A stretch of 64,000 bases of DNA from Beroe forskalii. Lineage: Eukaryota > Ctenophora > Nuda > Beroida > Beroidae. Position numbers and translations under genes: made by a program. The DNA lies in NCBI GenBank assembly GCA_011033025.1, contig WFMF01000013.1, positions 62,001 through 126,000 on the forward strand. Direction: 5' to 3'. Positions within the stretch are counted from its first letter, which is position 1; each line of letters begins with the position of its first letter. Below the pieces are notes generated by a model. The model was not told where the DNA came from. It was given only the letters and a program-made list of their open reading frames with translations, and searched no databases. Below are positions 1 to 35,100 of the stretch, piece after piece.

Positions 1-1247
1 TATATTATATGACTAGCGCTCTTGAGACTAGCTCACGGAGTGGAATTGTGGGCGGTTTCGGAGGAAGTCATTTACATAACGAGAATAGATTCAGCTGATT
101 ACGTAGAATCCCCAATTGTTGGTACGCGCGCGGCATTTGGTATTTTATATGCGCCTGTCATGAATATAGTTAAAGTAAAATCATAATTGTGCAATTTATA
201 TTCAACTTGTGTTCAGAATCAGAATGAGTATGTCATAATCTGGAGATTAGAAACTGACGAGCAAACTGTAACTTTTAGAAATTTTAAGGAGGAATCATCT
301 TTACTGATGAGTGATAAGATTACTCTGAAGAGGCGACTGAATCAACAGATAATGGGAGGCAAACTATACCTTTATTTAAATTAATTTGGGGAGTAAAGGA
401 TGTGATAAACATTTAGTTTCCTACTTTACTGATAACAGATAAGCTTAAGAAACGGCGACTGAATCATCAGATAATGGGAGGCAATACCTAAACCTTAGGA
501 GGGGTATTTAAGGTGGTTTTAATTTGGGGATTTTTCTAAAAAACTCCATATTTTCAAAATTTCAACCAAAATTTCGCCCGCCACAATTTAACTCCCTGAT
601 TTAATTCAACACGTTTCAACATTTCCAGACCTATCTGAAATGAAAAGCAAGAACTTATTTATTTTCATTTTCCAGACTGCTGACTGCAAACGAAGAAAAC
701 CCAAGGGTGGTAAGGAACGTGCTTACAACGAAATAAAGTTACAGAAATACCAACTGGATCTGGACTTGTTCTTAGAATGGGGCTTAAGTTTTTAATTATT
801 AATGTTAACTTCAGTTCTGTTTGATGGATGTTAAAGTTTTGCATCCCTAGCGCACATGAGTCGGAACATGTCAATTGGGACAGTATGCATTTCGACGTTA
901 AATCTCACAATAGTCATGCTTATAAATCTTAAGGATCGAATCGTGGAATTGCTTGCCTGTTATTTCTAGTCCTAGAACGAACAGCTATTTAGATTAAGGT
1001 TCATGGCAATGTATCATCACTAAGTCGGTGCTAAAAGCAAGGGACTGGGAGAGAGACCTGCACCCTGTATGGCATTTAGGTAATATTGAGTTGCTATTTT
1101 TAATTTAAGATTTGTCGATGAAGTGGGCTTATAAAGTAACCTGATAATGCTTTTATTGAATTTAATCTAAATCATAAGGGTTTAATGTTCTGTGTTCCAA
1201 TTAGAATCATAGCAATAGACAAATTTGGTATCATGAAATGTGTGCAA
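1..1247. other. Intergenic AT-rich DNA, no gene seen
   Basis: No splice-linked coding exon or recognisable protein was found on either strand. A short duplicated phrase (core CAGATAATGGGAGGCAA) occurs near 345-362 and again near 468-485, each followed by similar AT-rich sequence, so this is probably old repeat-derived DNA. Open frames here are under 70 codons and look like chance. Confidence 0.6.
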
Positions 1248-2918
1248 CAGCGTGGCGCTGATGTACCATCGTAACGCTGATGTACCAGCGTTACGCTGAT
1301 GTACCAGCGTTACGCTGATGTACCAGCGTTACGCTGATGTACCAGCGTTACGCTGATGTACCAGCGTTACGCTGCTGTAACAGCGTTACGCTGATGTACC
1401 AGCGTTACGCTAATGTAACAGCGTTACGCTAATGTACCAGCGTTACGCTGATGTACCAGCGTTACGCTGATGTACCAGCGTTACGCTGATGTACCAGCGT
1501 TTGATGTACCAGCGTTACGCTGCTGTAACAGCGTTACGCTGCTGTAACAGCGTTACGCTGCTGTAACAGCGTTACGCTGCTGTAACAGCGTTACGCTGAT
1601 GTACCAGCGTCACGCTGATGTACCAGCGTTACGCTGATGTACCAGTGTTACGCTGATGTACCAGCGTTACGCTGATGTACCAGCGTTACGCTGATGTACC
1701 AGCGTTACGCTGATGTACCAGCGTTACGCTGATGTACCAGCGTTACGCTGATGTACCAGCGTTACGCTGATGTACCAGCGTTACGCTGATGTACCAGCGT
1801 TACGCTGCTGTAACAGCGTTACGCTGATGTACCAGCGTTACGCTAATGTAACAGCGTTACGCTAATGTACCAGCGTTACGCTGATGTACCAGCGTTACGC
1901 TGATGTACCAGCGTTACGCTGATGTACCAGCGTTACGCTGATGTACCAGCGTTACGCTGATGTACCAGCGTTACGCTGCTGTAACAGCGTTACGCTGCTG
2001 TAACAGCGTTACGCTGCTGTAACAGCGTTACGCTGATGTACCAGCGTCACGCTGATGTAACAGCGTTACGCTGATGTAACAGCGTTACGCTGATGTACCA
2101 GCGTTACGCTGATGTACCAGCGTTACGCTGATGTACCAGCGTTACGCTGATGTACCAGCGTTACGCTGATGTGTCAGCGTTACGCAGATGTGTCAGCGTT
2201 ACGCTGATGTAACAGCGTTACGCTGATGTACCAGCGTTACGCTGATGTAACAGCGTGACGCTGATGTACCAGCGTTACGCTAATGTACCAGCGTTACGCT
2301 GATGTAACAGCGTTACGCTGATGTACCACCGTTACGCTGATGTAACAGGGTTACGCTGATGTAACAGCGTTACGCTGATGTACCAGCGTTACGCTGATGT
2401 ACCAGCGTTACGCTGATGTACCAGCGTTACGCTGATGTACCAGCGTTACGCTGATGTACCAGCGTTACGCTGATGTACCAGCGTTACGGCGTTACGCTGG
2501 TGTACCAGCGTTACGCTGATGTACCAGCATTACGCTGATGTACCAGCGTTACGCTGATGTACCAGCATTATGCTGATGTACCAGCGTTACGCTGATGTAC
2601 CAGCGTTACGCTGATGTACCAGCGTTACGCTGATGTACCAGCGTTACGCTGATGTACCAGCGTTACGCTGATGTACCAGCGTTACGCTGATGTACCAGCG
2701 TTACGCTGATGTACCAGCGTTACGCTAATGTACCAGCGTTACGCTAATGTACCATCGTTACGCTGATGTACCAGCTTTACGCTGATGTACCAGCGTTACG
2801 CTGCTGTACCAGCGTTACGCTGATGTACCAGCGTTACGCTGATGTACCAGCGTTACGCTGATGTACCAGCGTTACGCTGATGTACCAGCGTTACGCTAAT
2901 ATACCAGCGTTACGCTGA
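1248..2918. repeat. 19-bp satellite with palindromic core
   Basis: Roughly 88 head-to-tail copies of a 19-bp unit, CAGCGTTACGCTGATGTAC. Variants replace GATGTACC with GCTGTAAC, AATGTAAC or GATGTGTC, and some are shared by runs of neighbouring units, as expected from local amplification. Each unit contains AGCGT-T-ACGCT, two 5-base arms that pair around one base, so either strand can form regularly spaced hairpins. The array lies about 0.8 kb beyond the 3' end of the USP32 gene. No ORF runs through it. Confidence 0.97.
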
Positions 2919-3698
2919 AATATGCATTAATGCAGCTCCGGGAAAAGCTATGGAAATCATGCGCTGTCCCACACCCGCACCATGTACAAATAAGATTCAT
3001 GTGATTTGTGATAAAAAACAAAATGAAGATCGAACATTTATAATACAATTCCATAACTCAATATCATGACACAGTCCTTGTTCAATATTCCCATACATCA
3101 TACCAATCAGTTTGATTAAAACACATACAACATACAAATCAACTTTATAAAATGAAAAACACAGAAATCACTAAAAAAACTTGATTCAAAATCAATCGGT
3201 TTTTTAGGAAAAGAATTAATATTTAGTAACATCATATTGTATTTACTATTGGAACAACATAACGTCAATAACTCATGGTCTTATACAATAACATAGTGAA
3301 AGTGAGATAGAGGATTCAGGACTTGCACTTGACATGTCGTGTCGCCCACGTAATGCAGAAAATTCTTAAAATGCAGAAAATACTTCGAAAATTCTATGAT
3401 CATGATTTAATCACTCTTCAAAAAATTACCAATAAATAACACACATCAATGATCATTTAAAAAGTCAGATCAATGAAAATATGAATAAACTGACCTATGA
3501 ATTTTACTTATTATTAATAACATTAGTAACAAAATCCGACACCTTCAATACAGTTTGTGAAATAACTCAATTTGGACTACGGGAGAGTATTTTTAAAACG
3601 GGAGAGTATTTTGAAAAAGTCTGTTGAAAAGTTCATGGTATTTGGGGAGATCCTGAATACAGCTAACAGTTTTATTCTTGAATCATTCTCTGTGATCT
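2919..3698. other. 3' flank of USP32
   Basis: AT-rich sequence between the satellite and the USP32 stop codon. On the minus strand an AATAAA hexamer lies at about 3671-3676, some 25 bases past the stop, and may be the polyadenylation signal. Nothing else coding was seen. Confidence 0.5.
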
Positions 3699-24905
<21,207 letters not shown>

Positions 24906-26460
24906 GATTCTTTGCTGGAGTCACACTTTCAAACTTTAAATGGTAGTAATATTCTGTCACGAGATTGGCTGTTGCGCAAAGTTTCTGTCACATCTTTTTT
25001 CTTATCTACAAAGAAAGAAATTCGATCATTTTCAGCTGTAATAGATATACACAATTGCGACATAATAGCTATGACATATTGACATATCATATTGTCACAA
25101 AACAAAGATTAAACAAAACTCCACAGTGTGATGCTGCATCAGAGACAAAAAAGATGATAACTTGATGAAAGATAATCTTCACGATATGATAGACATACAC
25201 AATTGCGACATAATAGCTATGACATATTGACATATCATATTGTCACAAAACAAAGATTAAACAAAACTCCACAGTGTGATGCTGCATCAGAGACAAAAAA
25301 GATGATAACTTGATGAAAGATAATCTTCACGATATGATACAAAAAAGAATTGTATTTTTATTACAGGATAGAAATAAGATAACGCCACAGTATGTACTTT
25401 GTATAGTGTATATGTAATTCTTATCTTCGACTTTTCATCAATTGATTACTGCATTATTGAAAAATAAGATACAATGCAGTACCTACTATCTATCTTTACC
25501 TGAATTGAAATGCGAGTCATGAAATCATGTGGTGAACCTAGACAAGGAAATATGTAAGATTCATTAAGTTCATGGGTAATAGCACGAATCATTGATTACT
25601 AGCAACGACAAAATTTATCATTAGAAGGTCTATTATATACTTCTATCAAAAAATTTAATAAAACACATTTCACTAATTCATCACTCATAATCATAATTAT
25701 ATGATGTTGCATATTTTGTATTGCTAAAAACGTAAAATAATTTACAGTAAACCGTTCACATTGAAATACAATATTTATTATATTGATCAAATATCATAAA
25801 ATGTTAAACTCATGACGATTTATAATATGCAAATAACACTGTCTTACTTGGAAACGTTTTGTTCACGATCATTTTTAGAAATATACATGCCATTCAAAAA
25901 TGGTACATAGGTTGAAAATTGGATTACTCTCCAATCTTTTTGATATTACAACAATTAATGCTCAAGGCGAACTTCAGCTGCTGTTCTCAACGGTTCGTAA
26001 TATAAATGATGTAGGTAGTAGCCTATCTGTTCAGTAGTTGCTGTTTATTCGTGTCAAATCTGTGATCAACATTTTAAATACAGTATCATATATATGAAAT
26101 GTAAAAATTTGGGAAAATATCATCTAAAATCCATGATATTTGACAAAAAATTCATAATCATCATAATTGTAGAGAGAAGACACTGTCCTGAACGACAAAT
26201 AAAAAATTCAACCTTTACCACTGATAAATATTTCTCAAGAACCCTTACAGCCTGCTTAAAATAGGAGGAAGGATACAGTATTAAAACTATCTACAGAAAG
26301 CAAAACGTTGAGACTGATATTTGAACCATTAACAGTCTCATTAGTTTCCAGTCATACTTTGCTATGTCTAAAGTTTCATCTCAGGTCTCACTACAATAAA
26401 TATATACAAAAGATAATAGAGCTTAAATTCATCAGTAAGCTATCTGAAATGTCTAATTAA
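24906..26460. other. Intergenic: USP32 upstream region and CHMP2B 3' flank
   Basis: No exon was recognised. It contains the 148-bp tandem duplication at 25041-25337 and otherwise AT-rich DNA. The USP32 promoter should lie just right of 24905 on the minus strand, but I see no clear core element. Confidence 0.5.
25041..25337. repeat. Near-perfect 148-bp tandem duplication
   Basis: Copy one at 25041-25188 and copy two at 25189-25337 differ at about one position (ATAGATATAC versus ATAGACATAC). The similarity implies a recent duplication or an assembly artefact. Confidence 0.95.
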
Positions 26461-27640
26461 CTATAGTTCTGCAAGGCGTTTTAATTGAGCCTCAATATCT
26501 GCATCAGTTGGAGCTCTACTGCCATGCACATTACTTGGACCTGAGTTTTAAGTACAATTAGTGTTATGATCAGAATTTAATTCTAAGTCCAATTCTAAAT
26601 TGAATTCTAAGATTTAAAAAATTAATAATATCACAATTTGTCATTTAGGATATATCATAACAGTAGCTGTCATACCTGCTAAAGATGAGGAGCCAGCTCT
26701 AGGAGCTGCAGCCATTTTCCCAGTAATCTCAATGCCAATCTCATCTAAAACCTGGTTCATAATCTGAGAGAGAGTGTGGTGTTACTTGTTGGTAACAATT
26801 TTTCAGAAAAACTAATTGACAAAACAAATTCAATGGTACATATTCTTTAATACCAGTTCAATGGTGAGATACATAAGATAGTTATTTGGTATTTATTCAA
26901 TGGGAAATGTAAGGCAAAGGACAATGAAAATATCATGTGCAGCAGATATGATTATATATACCTGATCTGATTCCTCCTCATCATCACTTCCTTCAAGAAC
27001 TGAATCTAGAGTATCTTCCATCATCTCCCCAGTCATATCCATCTTTGTGCTTTCCTTCTCAAACTCTTGCATTACCTTTGCCATTTCCTGGAAAGAACAA
27101 ATGATAAAATAAGCTTACAAGATGTAAATAAATTCTCCTATCAATAAAATCATCAAAAATTGACACTTATTGACACACAAAACTGGTAGCTACCTGTGGG
27201 TCCATTTGTTTATTCATCTGAGACATCACACCAGCAGTTGACTTCATGGATTGAGCCATTTTGGCATTAGACTGCATTACAGTTGTCTTTGTTTTTACAG
27301 CCCCAACCTGTCCTTTAGCACCCACAAGACGAGCCTTCTGCTTCCTAATGTTTACCAGTTGTTTAGCATAAATCTGGGGAATATTTCAAATTAGCTGATT
27401 TTAAGCAGGTACCATGGCAGGACAGGCATTGAATCATGATTTGACAAAAGATTAAGATATGTCACTCACTGTTGCTGTCTGCTTATCATTCATTTTTGCT
27501 GCTTTCTTGATCTCATTCTGAATTTGTTTCTCCTGCCTCTCCAAACCTAGAATATCCTTGTCAATATCACGCTGCACATGAGTAAGCTGTCTCTGTTGCT
27601 GACGAACTTGTTTCTTTGGATCCTTTTTCCCACCAAACAT
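26461..27640 (-). CDS. chmp2b: CHMP2B, ESCRT-III subunit, 5 exons
   Basis: Snf7-family ESCRT-III protein that polymerises on endosomal and other membranes during scission. Exons: 27470-27640, 27194-27373, 26962-27087, 26676-26763, 26461-26540; all phases agree and the product is 214 residues (human 213). The start MFGGKKDPKKQ leads a basic helical N-terminus. AKQLVNIRKQKARL and MNKQMDPQEM are CHMP2B-type words. The acidic stretch EGSDDEEESDQ precedes IMNQVLDEIGIEITGKM. The C-terminal helix DADIEAQLKRLAEL is the MIM that binds the Vps4 MIT domain. The ATG at 27640 fits the family start, though an upstream non-coding exon is possible. It sits between USP32 and UNC45 on the same strand. Confidence 0.95.
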
Positions 27641-28235
27641 ATGGCTATTCTCAATCAATAATATATCTCAGTAAATAACTTTGACAAAATCTACTTACAG
27701 AGGGAACTTACAGCAAAGAAATGAATTTATCAAAATTCATCAAAACCTCATATGTTTAAAGCAACCTATCGAAAAAGCATATCAGATGGGCTCAAAAAGC
27801 CCTTTCATGGCTTGGCAATTGCGTATCATGGTTTCAATCTTCAAAAGAGATGAGGGAAGGATAGTTTCTGTATGAAAATAACCCCAAGGCACAAAGGAAG
27901 TTAATTCGGGAACAAATATGTTTCAACTGTCACTACCAAAGTTACTTAAGGAAGTTAAAAATGCAATGAAATTCATTCTTCACTGCTCTGCTGGGAAAAT
28001 AACAGAACTATCCAAGAAGTCTGGCCATGAAATAATGTCATATATGAAGTAATGCATAGTTTTTTGAGGGTGGGAAGGATACCTGAGCAAATCTTTTCGG
28101 ATTTTCAAAGATAGTGCTACGGAAAATTTTGGTCTGTTATTGGTTATACAGTCACAAAATTGAAAATGTTGAAAAAAAATTTGTAGAATTTTCTAAATTA
28201 TTCATGTCATATCTTTTAGAAAATGAATGATTCGG
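27641..28235. other. CHMP2B upstream region
   Basis: AT-rich sequence between the CHMP2B start and the CG-rich array. No other gene or clear promoter motif was recognised. Confidence 0.45.
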
Positions 28236-28865
28236 TTTTTAAAGACGCGCGCCCTTCCTCGTTAAAAAACGCGCGTGCTTCTTTTCAGGTGAAGAAACGC
28301 GCGCGCATCTTTTCGGGAGAAAAACGCGCGCGCTTTTTCTCAGGAAAAAACGCGCGCGCTGTTTTTCAGGAGAAAAACACACGCGTTTCTTCTTAGAAGA
28401 TTAACGTGAGCGTTTCATCTCGGAAGAAAAATGCGCGCGCACTTCTCGGAAAAAAACGCGCGCTTCTCGGAAGGAAAACGCGCGCGCTTCTCGGAAGGAA
28501 AAACGTGCGCGCTTCTTCCCGGTAGAAAACACGCGAGCTTCTTCCAGGAATAAAAACGCGCGCGCTTCTTTCCGGAATAAAAACGCGCGCGCTTCTTCCC
28601 GGAAGAAAAACGCGCGCGCTTCTTCCCGGAAGAAAAACGCGCGCGCTTCTTCCCGGAAGAAAACGCGCGCGCTTCTTCCCGGAATAAAAACGCGCGCGCT
28701 TCTTCCCGGAAGAAAAACGCGCGCGCTTCTTTTCGAAAGAAGAACGCGCGCGTTCTTCTCGGAAGAAAAACGCGCGCGTTCTCGGAAGAAAAACGCGATG
28801 AGTTTTTCTTCCGAGAAGAAGCGCACGCGTTTAACGCGTGCGCTTCTTCTCAGAAGAAAAATCGC
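28236..28865. repeat. CG-rich 26-27 bp minisatellite with CGCGCGCG cores
   Basis: About 22 degenerate copies of a unit built on AAAACGCGCGCGCTTCTTCC plus CGGAAG. Every unit has an alternating CG run of 6-10 bases, a sequence type that favours Z-DNA, and GGAAGAA/TTCTTCC arms that can pair. It is strikingly CpG-rich in AT-rich surroundings and lies between CHMP2B and UNC45. The 141-codon minus-strand frame through it (28401-28826) is low-complexity and unlikely to be a gene. Confidence 0.95.
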
Positions 28866-29189
28866 GCGGCCAATCTGTCAATGTGAAAAATACCTACCAA
28901 AAATTAAATATGGTAATTCATAATGTTACATCAAAACAGCAGAATCGTCATTTTCAGTCACGTTACAAAACCTTAAGAAAAATTTTATCAAAAATAAAGC
29001 ATAGCATCTTAAAAAGAAAGAAGGTCCCAAATAAATCGTTTAGTATCGAATATCGATACCAAACCAATAACCATGTATATCATGCATCAATTTCCACGGT
29101 GTGAAGTTGGAGAGGAGAATGTAGGAGTGACCGCTCAAGATAGATCTACCAAACCTAGCTTGACCTTCACACCCAAGAGTGATCTTCAT
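28866..29189. other. UNC45 3' flank
   Basis: AT-rich sequence after the UNC45 stop on the minus strand. No coding signal was seen. Confidence 0.5.
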
Positions 29190-32100
29190 CTACTTGGTAT
29201 AGACGATGTCACCAGGGTTTTGCTCAATCAAGCCCCAGTGCTTTGCTGCTGCCATACAGTTGTTCAATACTTCTTTCATGGGACCTTCAGGAGTTGCCAC
29301 TTGCTGGGGATTGAAGAGCGTTTCAGTCGATTAAATGAAATAATTAAACTGTGCTATCCAGCACAAACTTTGTCTGTTGCATGCTGGACAGTATCATTTT
29401 GAGATTGTTGCTGCTGTTAATTTGTGAAATGCTTGGTTTTCAAACCCTTTCGTGACAAACTTACCGATCACTCCATGTTACGGAGCCTTATTTTGCGCGC
29501 GCAAGCGCTCACTCTTCAGAGACTTTTCTACGAAAAGCGCGCGCGAGCGCAAACAAACAGGGACACGTAGCATGTGGTATTGTGGTAATAACGAACAAAG
29601 TGTGTTTCTCAACACAACCCCAGATTATACCAAACCTGTAACAAAAACTTACCATTAGCGCTAGCAGGCACTCAAATATCGGCGTGTTGATAATAAACTC
29701 CGCCACGGCCTTGTCCGACGCCATCATGTTCTGTAGAATCACCAGAAGACGGTGTCTCACTCCGGCGTCTTCGAAACATATCGTTTCCTTGACAACCTCC
29801 TCAAAACTGCCGATCTTAATCAGGGATTTGCAGATCTTCGCATCTGAGAGGGAATTGTGAGAAGTTAACGCTACATTTTGATTGGCTTTCAATCAAAATT
29901 AAGCACCGCATTGTCAACACAGAAAAGTATGGTATGACGATAAGGAATTTCTCATGAAGTCACTACACTCGTCGGCATAATAGCTTACCCATAGGATTGC
30001 AAAATGGTCAAAACATTGACCAATCAGCGAATGAGTTTGCAGTCAACTCGTACGCTGATTGGTCAATGCCAAATGGGCCTGTGGGTAAGCTAATACGTCA
30101 CCACTCACTGACCTGCAGAAAGGTAAGCTACAGCTCCCAGAGCTGCTATTCTCGTGAGATAATCCTCGTCACCGCAGAAGACAAACACGGCCTTCAGCCT
30201 GTCCACTGGATCCTCTGATTCTTCAGCTGCAAAGAGCAACAATTACACGTGTGTAGAGATTATTCAATAGATAGGGGGTCGATAAAGACGCGCAAAATTG
30301 TGTGCTTTCAACAGAATTTAGGTTAATATAGAAAATTGACGAGTTGTAGATTCAACCTAAAAACAAAAAGAAATAAAGATCAATATACCCGGAGTGTATC
30401 TCTCTCGGAACTTCTCAGACAGACTCAAGTTGCAGATTGCCTGAGTAGCAGCCCGTCTCAGCACTTCGTTGTCCTCCAGCATTTGGAAGTCTATGTGGTG
30501 ACACCCGCCCTCACGGATAATGCGCTCCCTGAAATTCAGAGCATGTGTTATCAGTTGTAGGGCTCGACTCTCGAGTTCTAGGTAATTTGATCATGAAATC
30601 TAGAGTATGGGTCATCAGTTATGGGGGTGCGGTTCTCAGTCATTTGGCCTAACTGGAAATTTAGCCAAACGCCTCAAACTTGCACAATTTTGAATTTAAG
30701 GATATACCTAAGTCCCAGATTTACCTGACACTATCGCTGACACTGGCTAGGTTAGTGAGTGCCATGAGACCATCGAACACTTGGAAGGTATTCTCATTGG
30801 TGGATTCTATCAAGGAAATACACGGTCGGCAGGCGTCCAGGGCCCTGAAAGGCATGGTTATATTCGTCAGCTTCTTTGGAATTGCACCAGTTAAACTTTA
30901 GATACACAGGTGTCGCCACTTCGAGAAATTATATTCATTTTGGCAAAATCGAACCTATATTGGCGTCATAGTTGCCAACTTTTGAAAATACCTTCGCAGG
31001 GCATGATTTTAGGGCAAAAGAAGGGCATATTAGAAGGGCAATTTTTAGGTGCCTTTCTGAAAAATCGCCAAATTTGGTACCTTTTGATTCCAAATTTGCT
31101 CATTTTTGCCCTTTTTCTTACTTTCACCAGCAAAAAGCGGTACCTTTCCGCAAATCTTTTAGTTTTGGTACCTTTTGAGGTCTGATTAAGAGATATCTGG
31201 CACCTTTTTCAAAACTGTCAAAATTGGTACCTTTTTGAAAACAACATCTTTCTAGATAGGTAGTGTAGCATCTAAAATAGGTACCTTTTTGAAGACAATG
31301 ATTTCTCTAGACAAACATTTCTCTTATGTGAAATGAGTACCTTTTCGAAAGCAATGATTTTCTCCATGGAAACTTTTGAAATAGGTACCTTTTTGAGAAC
31401 AACCATTTTCTTGAAAAATAGGTAGTAGGTACCTTTTTAGAAACTATCACTTTTTCAAGTGTGACTTTTGAAAAAGGTACCTCTTCGATCACAATGATTT
31501 TCTCCATTGAAACTTGTGAAATAAGAACCTTTTGAGAACAGCAATTTTCTTGAGAAATAGGTACCATTATACTCATTATAGAACCCTCTGCAGTTTTCAT
31601 GCGGGTCTATAATGGATAGACGCTTGCCTGATCGGGTCCATATTGGTTTAGACCCTCGCCCTACGGGCTCGGGCCAAAACCGGATACCACCCTTGGGCTT
31701 ACGCCCTCGGGCAGTATCCCAAAATGGACCCGATAGGCGCGTGTCTATGTATTTTTTAGAAACTATCACTTTCTCAAGTGTAACTTTTGGAAAGGTACTT
31801 TTTCGAAAGCGATGATTTTCTCCATTGAAACTTGTGAAATGTGTACATTTTTAGTTTTTTAGAACAAAAATTTTCATGAGAAATAGGTACCTTTTTAAAA
31901 ACAATCACTTTCTCAAGCGTAACATTTGGAAAAGGTACATTTTAAAAAGCAATGATTTTCTCCATTCTGAGTCTGCAGTTTTCATGCGGGTCTATAATGG
32001 ATAGACACATGCCTGATCGGGTCCATAAGTCCATATTGGTTCAGACCCTCGCCCTACGAGCTCGGGCCAAAACCGGATACCACCCTTGGGCTTACGCCCT

Positions 32101-35100
32101 CGGGCAGTATCCCAAAATGGACCCGATAGGCGCGTGTCTGTATTTTTTAGAAACTATCACTTTCTCAAGAGTAACTTTTGGAAAGGTACTTTTTCGAAAG
32201 CGATGATTTTCTCCATTGAAACTTGTGAAATGTGTACTTTTAGTTTTAGAACAAAAATTTTCTTGAGAAATAGGTACCTTTTTAAAAACAATCACTTTCT
32301 CAAGCGTAACATTTGGAAAAGGTACATTTTAAAAAGCAATGATTTTCTCCATTGTAACTTGTGACTTTGTGAAATAGGCACCTTTTCAAGAATAACAATT
32401 TTCTTGATGAGATATAGGTACATTTTTTTTAGAAACTATCACTTTCTCAAGTAATACTTTTTGAAAAAGGTACCTTTTCGAAAGCAATATATTTCTCCAT
32501 TGAAAAGTTGAAACTTGTGAAATAGGTACTTTTTTGAGAACAGCATTTTTTAAAGAGTTAGGTACCTTTTTAGAAACTATCACTTTCTCAAGTGTAACTT
32601 ATGAAAAAGGTATCTTTTCGATCACAATGATTTCATCCATTGAAACTTGTGAAATAGGTACCTTATTGAGAACAGCAATTTTCTTGAGAATTAGGTACCT
32701 TTTTAGAAACTATCACTTTCTCAAGTGTGACTTTTGAAAAAGGTACCTTTTCGATAACAATGATTTTCTCCATTGAAACTTGTGAAATAGGTACCTTTTT
32801 GAACCCAACAATTTTCTTGTGAAATAGGTGTACCTTTTTAGAAACTATCACTTTCTCGAGTGTAACTTTTGAAAAAGGTTCCTTTTCGATCACAATGATT
32901 TTATCCATTGAAACTTGTGAAATAGGTACCTTTTTGAGAACAGCAATTTTCTTGAGAAATAGGTACCTTTTATAGAAACTATCACTTTCTCAAGTGTAAC
33001 TTTTGAAAAGGTACCTTTGAAAGCAAAGATTTTCTCCATTGAAACTTGTGAAATAAGTACCTTTTTGAGAACAGCAATTTTCTTGAGAATTAGGTACCTT
33101 TTTTGAAACTATCACTTTCTCAAGTGTGACTTTTGATTAAGGTACCTTTTCAATCACAATGATTTTCTCCATTAAAACTTGTGAAATAGGTACCTCTTTG
33201 AGAACATCAATTTTCTTGAGAAAGAGGTACCTTTTTAGAAACTATCACTTTCTCAAGTGTAACTTTTGAAAAAGTACCTTTTCGATCACAATGATTTTCT
33301 CCGTTGAAACTTGTGAAATTGGTACCTTATTGAGAACAGCAATTTTTTGAGAATTAGGTACCTTTTTAGAAACTATCACTTTCTCAAGTGTAACTTATGA
33401 AAAAGGTATCTTTTCGATCACAATGATTTCATCCATTGTAACTTGTGAAATAGTTACCTTTTGGAGAACAGCAATTTTCTTGAGAAATAGGTACCTTTTT
33501 AGAAACTATCACTTTCTCAAGTGTAACTTTTGAAAAAGGTACCTTTTTCGATCACAATGATTTTCTCCATTGAAACTTGTGAAATAGGTACCTTATTGAG
33601 AACAGCAATTTTCTTGAGAATTAGGTACCTTTTTAGAAACTATCACTTTCTCGAGTGTGACTTTTGATTCAGATACCTTTTCAATCACAATGATTTTCTC
33701 CATTGAAACTTGTGAAATAGGTACCTTTTTGAGAACATCAATTTTCTTGAGAAATAGGTACCTTTTTAGAAACTATCACTTTCTCAAGTGTAACTTTTGA
33801 AAAAGTACCTTTTCGATCACAATAATTTTCTCCATTGAAACTTGTGAAATATGTACCTTTTCGAGAACAGAATTTTTTTGAGAATTAGGTACCTTTTTAG
33901 AAACTATCACTTTCTCAAGTGTAACTTATGAAAAAGGCACCTTTTCGAAAGCAAAGATCTTCTCCATTGAAACTTGTGAAATAAGTACCTTTTGGAGAAC
34001 AACAATTTTCTTGAGAAAAAGGTACCATTTTAGAAACTATCAGTTTCTCAAGTGTAACTTTCCAAAAAGGTACCTTTTCGATCACAATGATTTTCTTCAT
34101 TGAAACTTGTGAAATAGGTACCTTTTTGAGAACAGCAATTTTCTTGAGAAATAGGTACCTTTTTAGAAACTATCGCTTTCTCAAGTGTAACTTTTGTAAA
34201 AGGTACCTTTTCGAAAGCAAATATTTTCTCCGTTGAAACTTGTGAAATAGGTATCTTATTGAGAACAGCAATTTTCTTGAGAATTAGGTACCTTTTTAGA
34301 AACTATCACTTTCTCAAGTGTGACTTTTGATCAAGGTATCTTTTCAATCACAATGATTTTCTCCATTAAAACTTGTGAAATAGGTACCTCTTTGAGAACA
34401 TCAATTTTCTTGAGAAATAGGTACCTTTTTAGAAACTATCACTTTCTCAAGTGTAACTTTAGAGAAACTTACCTTTTCGATCACAATGATTTTCTCCGTT
34501 GAAACTTGTGAAATAGGTACCTTATTGAGAACAGCAATTTTCTTGAGAATTAGGTACCTTTTTAGAAACTATCACTTTCTCAAGTGTAACTTTTGAAAAA
34601 GTACCTTTTCGATCACAATGATTTTCTCCATTGAGACTTGTGAAATAGGTACCTTTTGAGAACAACAATTTTCTTGAGAAATAGGTACCTTTTAGAAACT
34701 ATCACTTTCTCAAGTGTAACTTTTGAAAAAGTACCTTTCGATCACAATGATTTTCTCCATTGAAACTTGTGAAATAGGTACCTTTTCGAGAACAGCAATT
34801 TTCTTGAGAATAGGTACCATTTTAGAAACTATCACTTTCTCAAGTGTAGTTTTTGCAAAAGGTACTATTTCGATCACAATGATTTCTCCATTGAAACTTC
34901 TGAAATAGGTACCTTTTTGGAAACAGCAATTTTCTTGAGAAATAGGTACCTTTTTAGAAACTATCGCTTTCTCAAGTGTAACTTTTGAAAAAGGTACCTT
35001 TTCGAAAGCAAAGATTTTCTCCGTTGAAACTTGTGAAATAGGTACCTTATTGAGAACAGCAATTTTCTTGAGAATTAGGTACCTTTTTAGAAACTATCAC

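Noticed and set aside
1248-2918. Hammerhead ribozyme in the CTGATGT satellite
   Set aside because: The core needs CTGANGA with a separate GAAA strand; neither is present.
1248-2918. CRISPR-like array
   Set aside because: The units are contiguous with no unique spacers, and the DNA is eukaryotic.
28401-28826. 141-codon minus-strand frame rich in Arg, Ala and Phe
   Set aside because: It follows the CG-rich 26-27 bp array and is low-complexity throughout.
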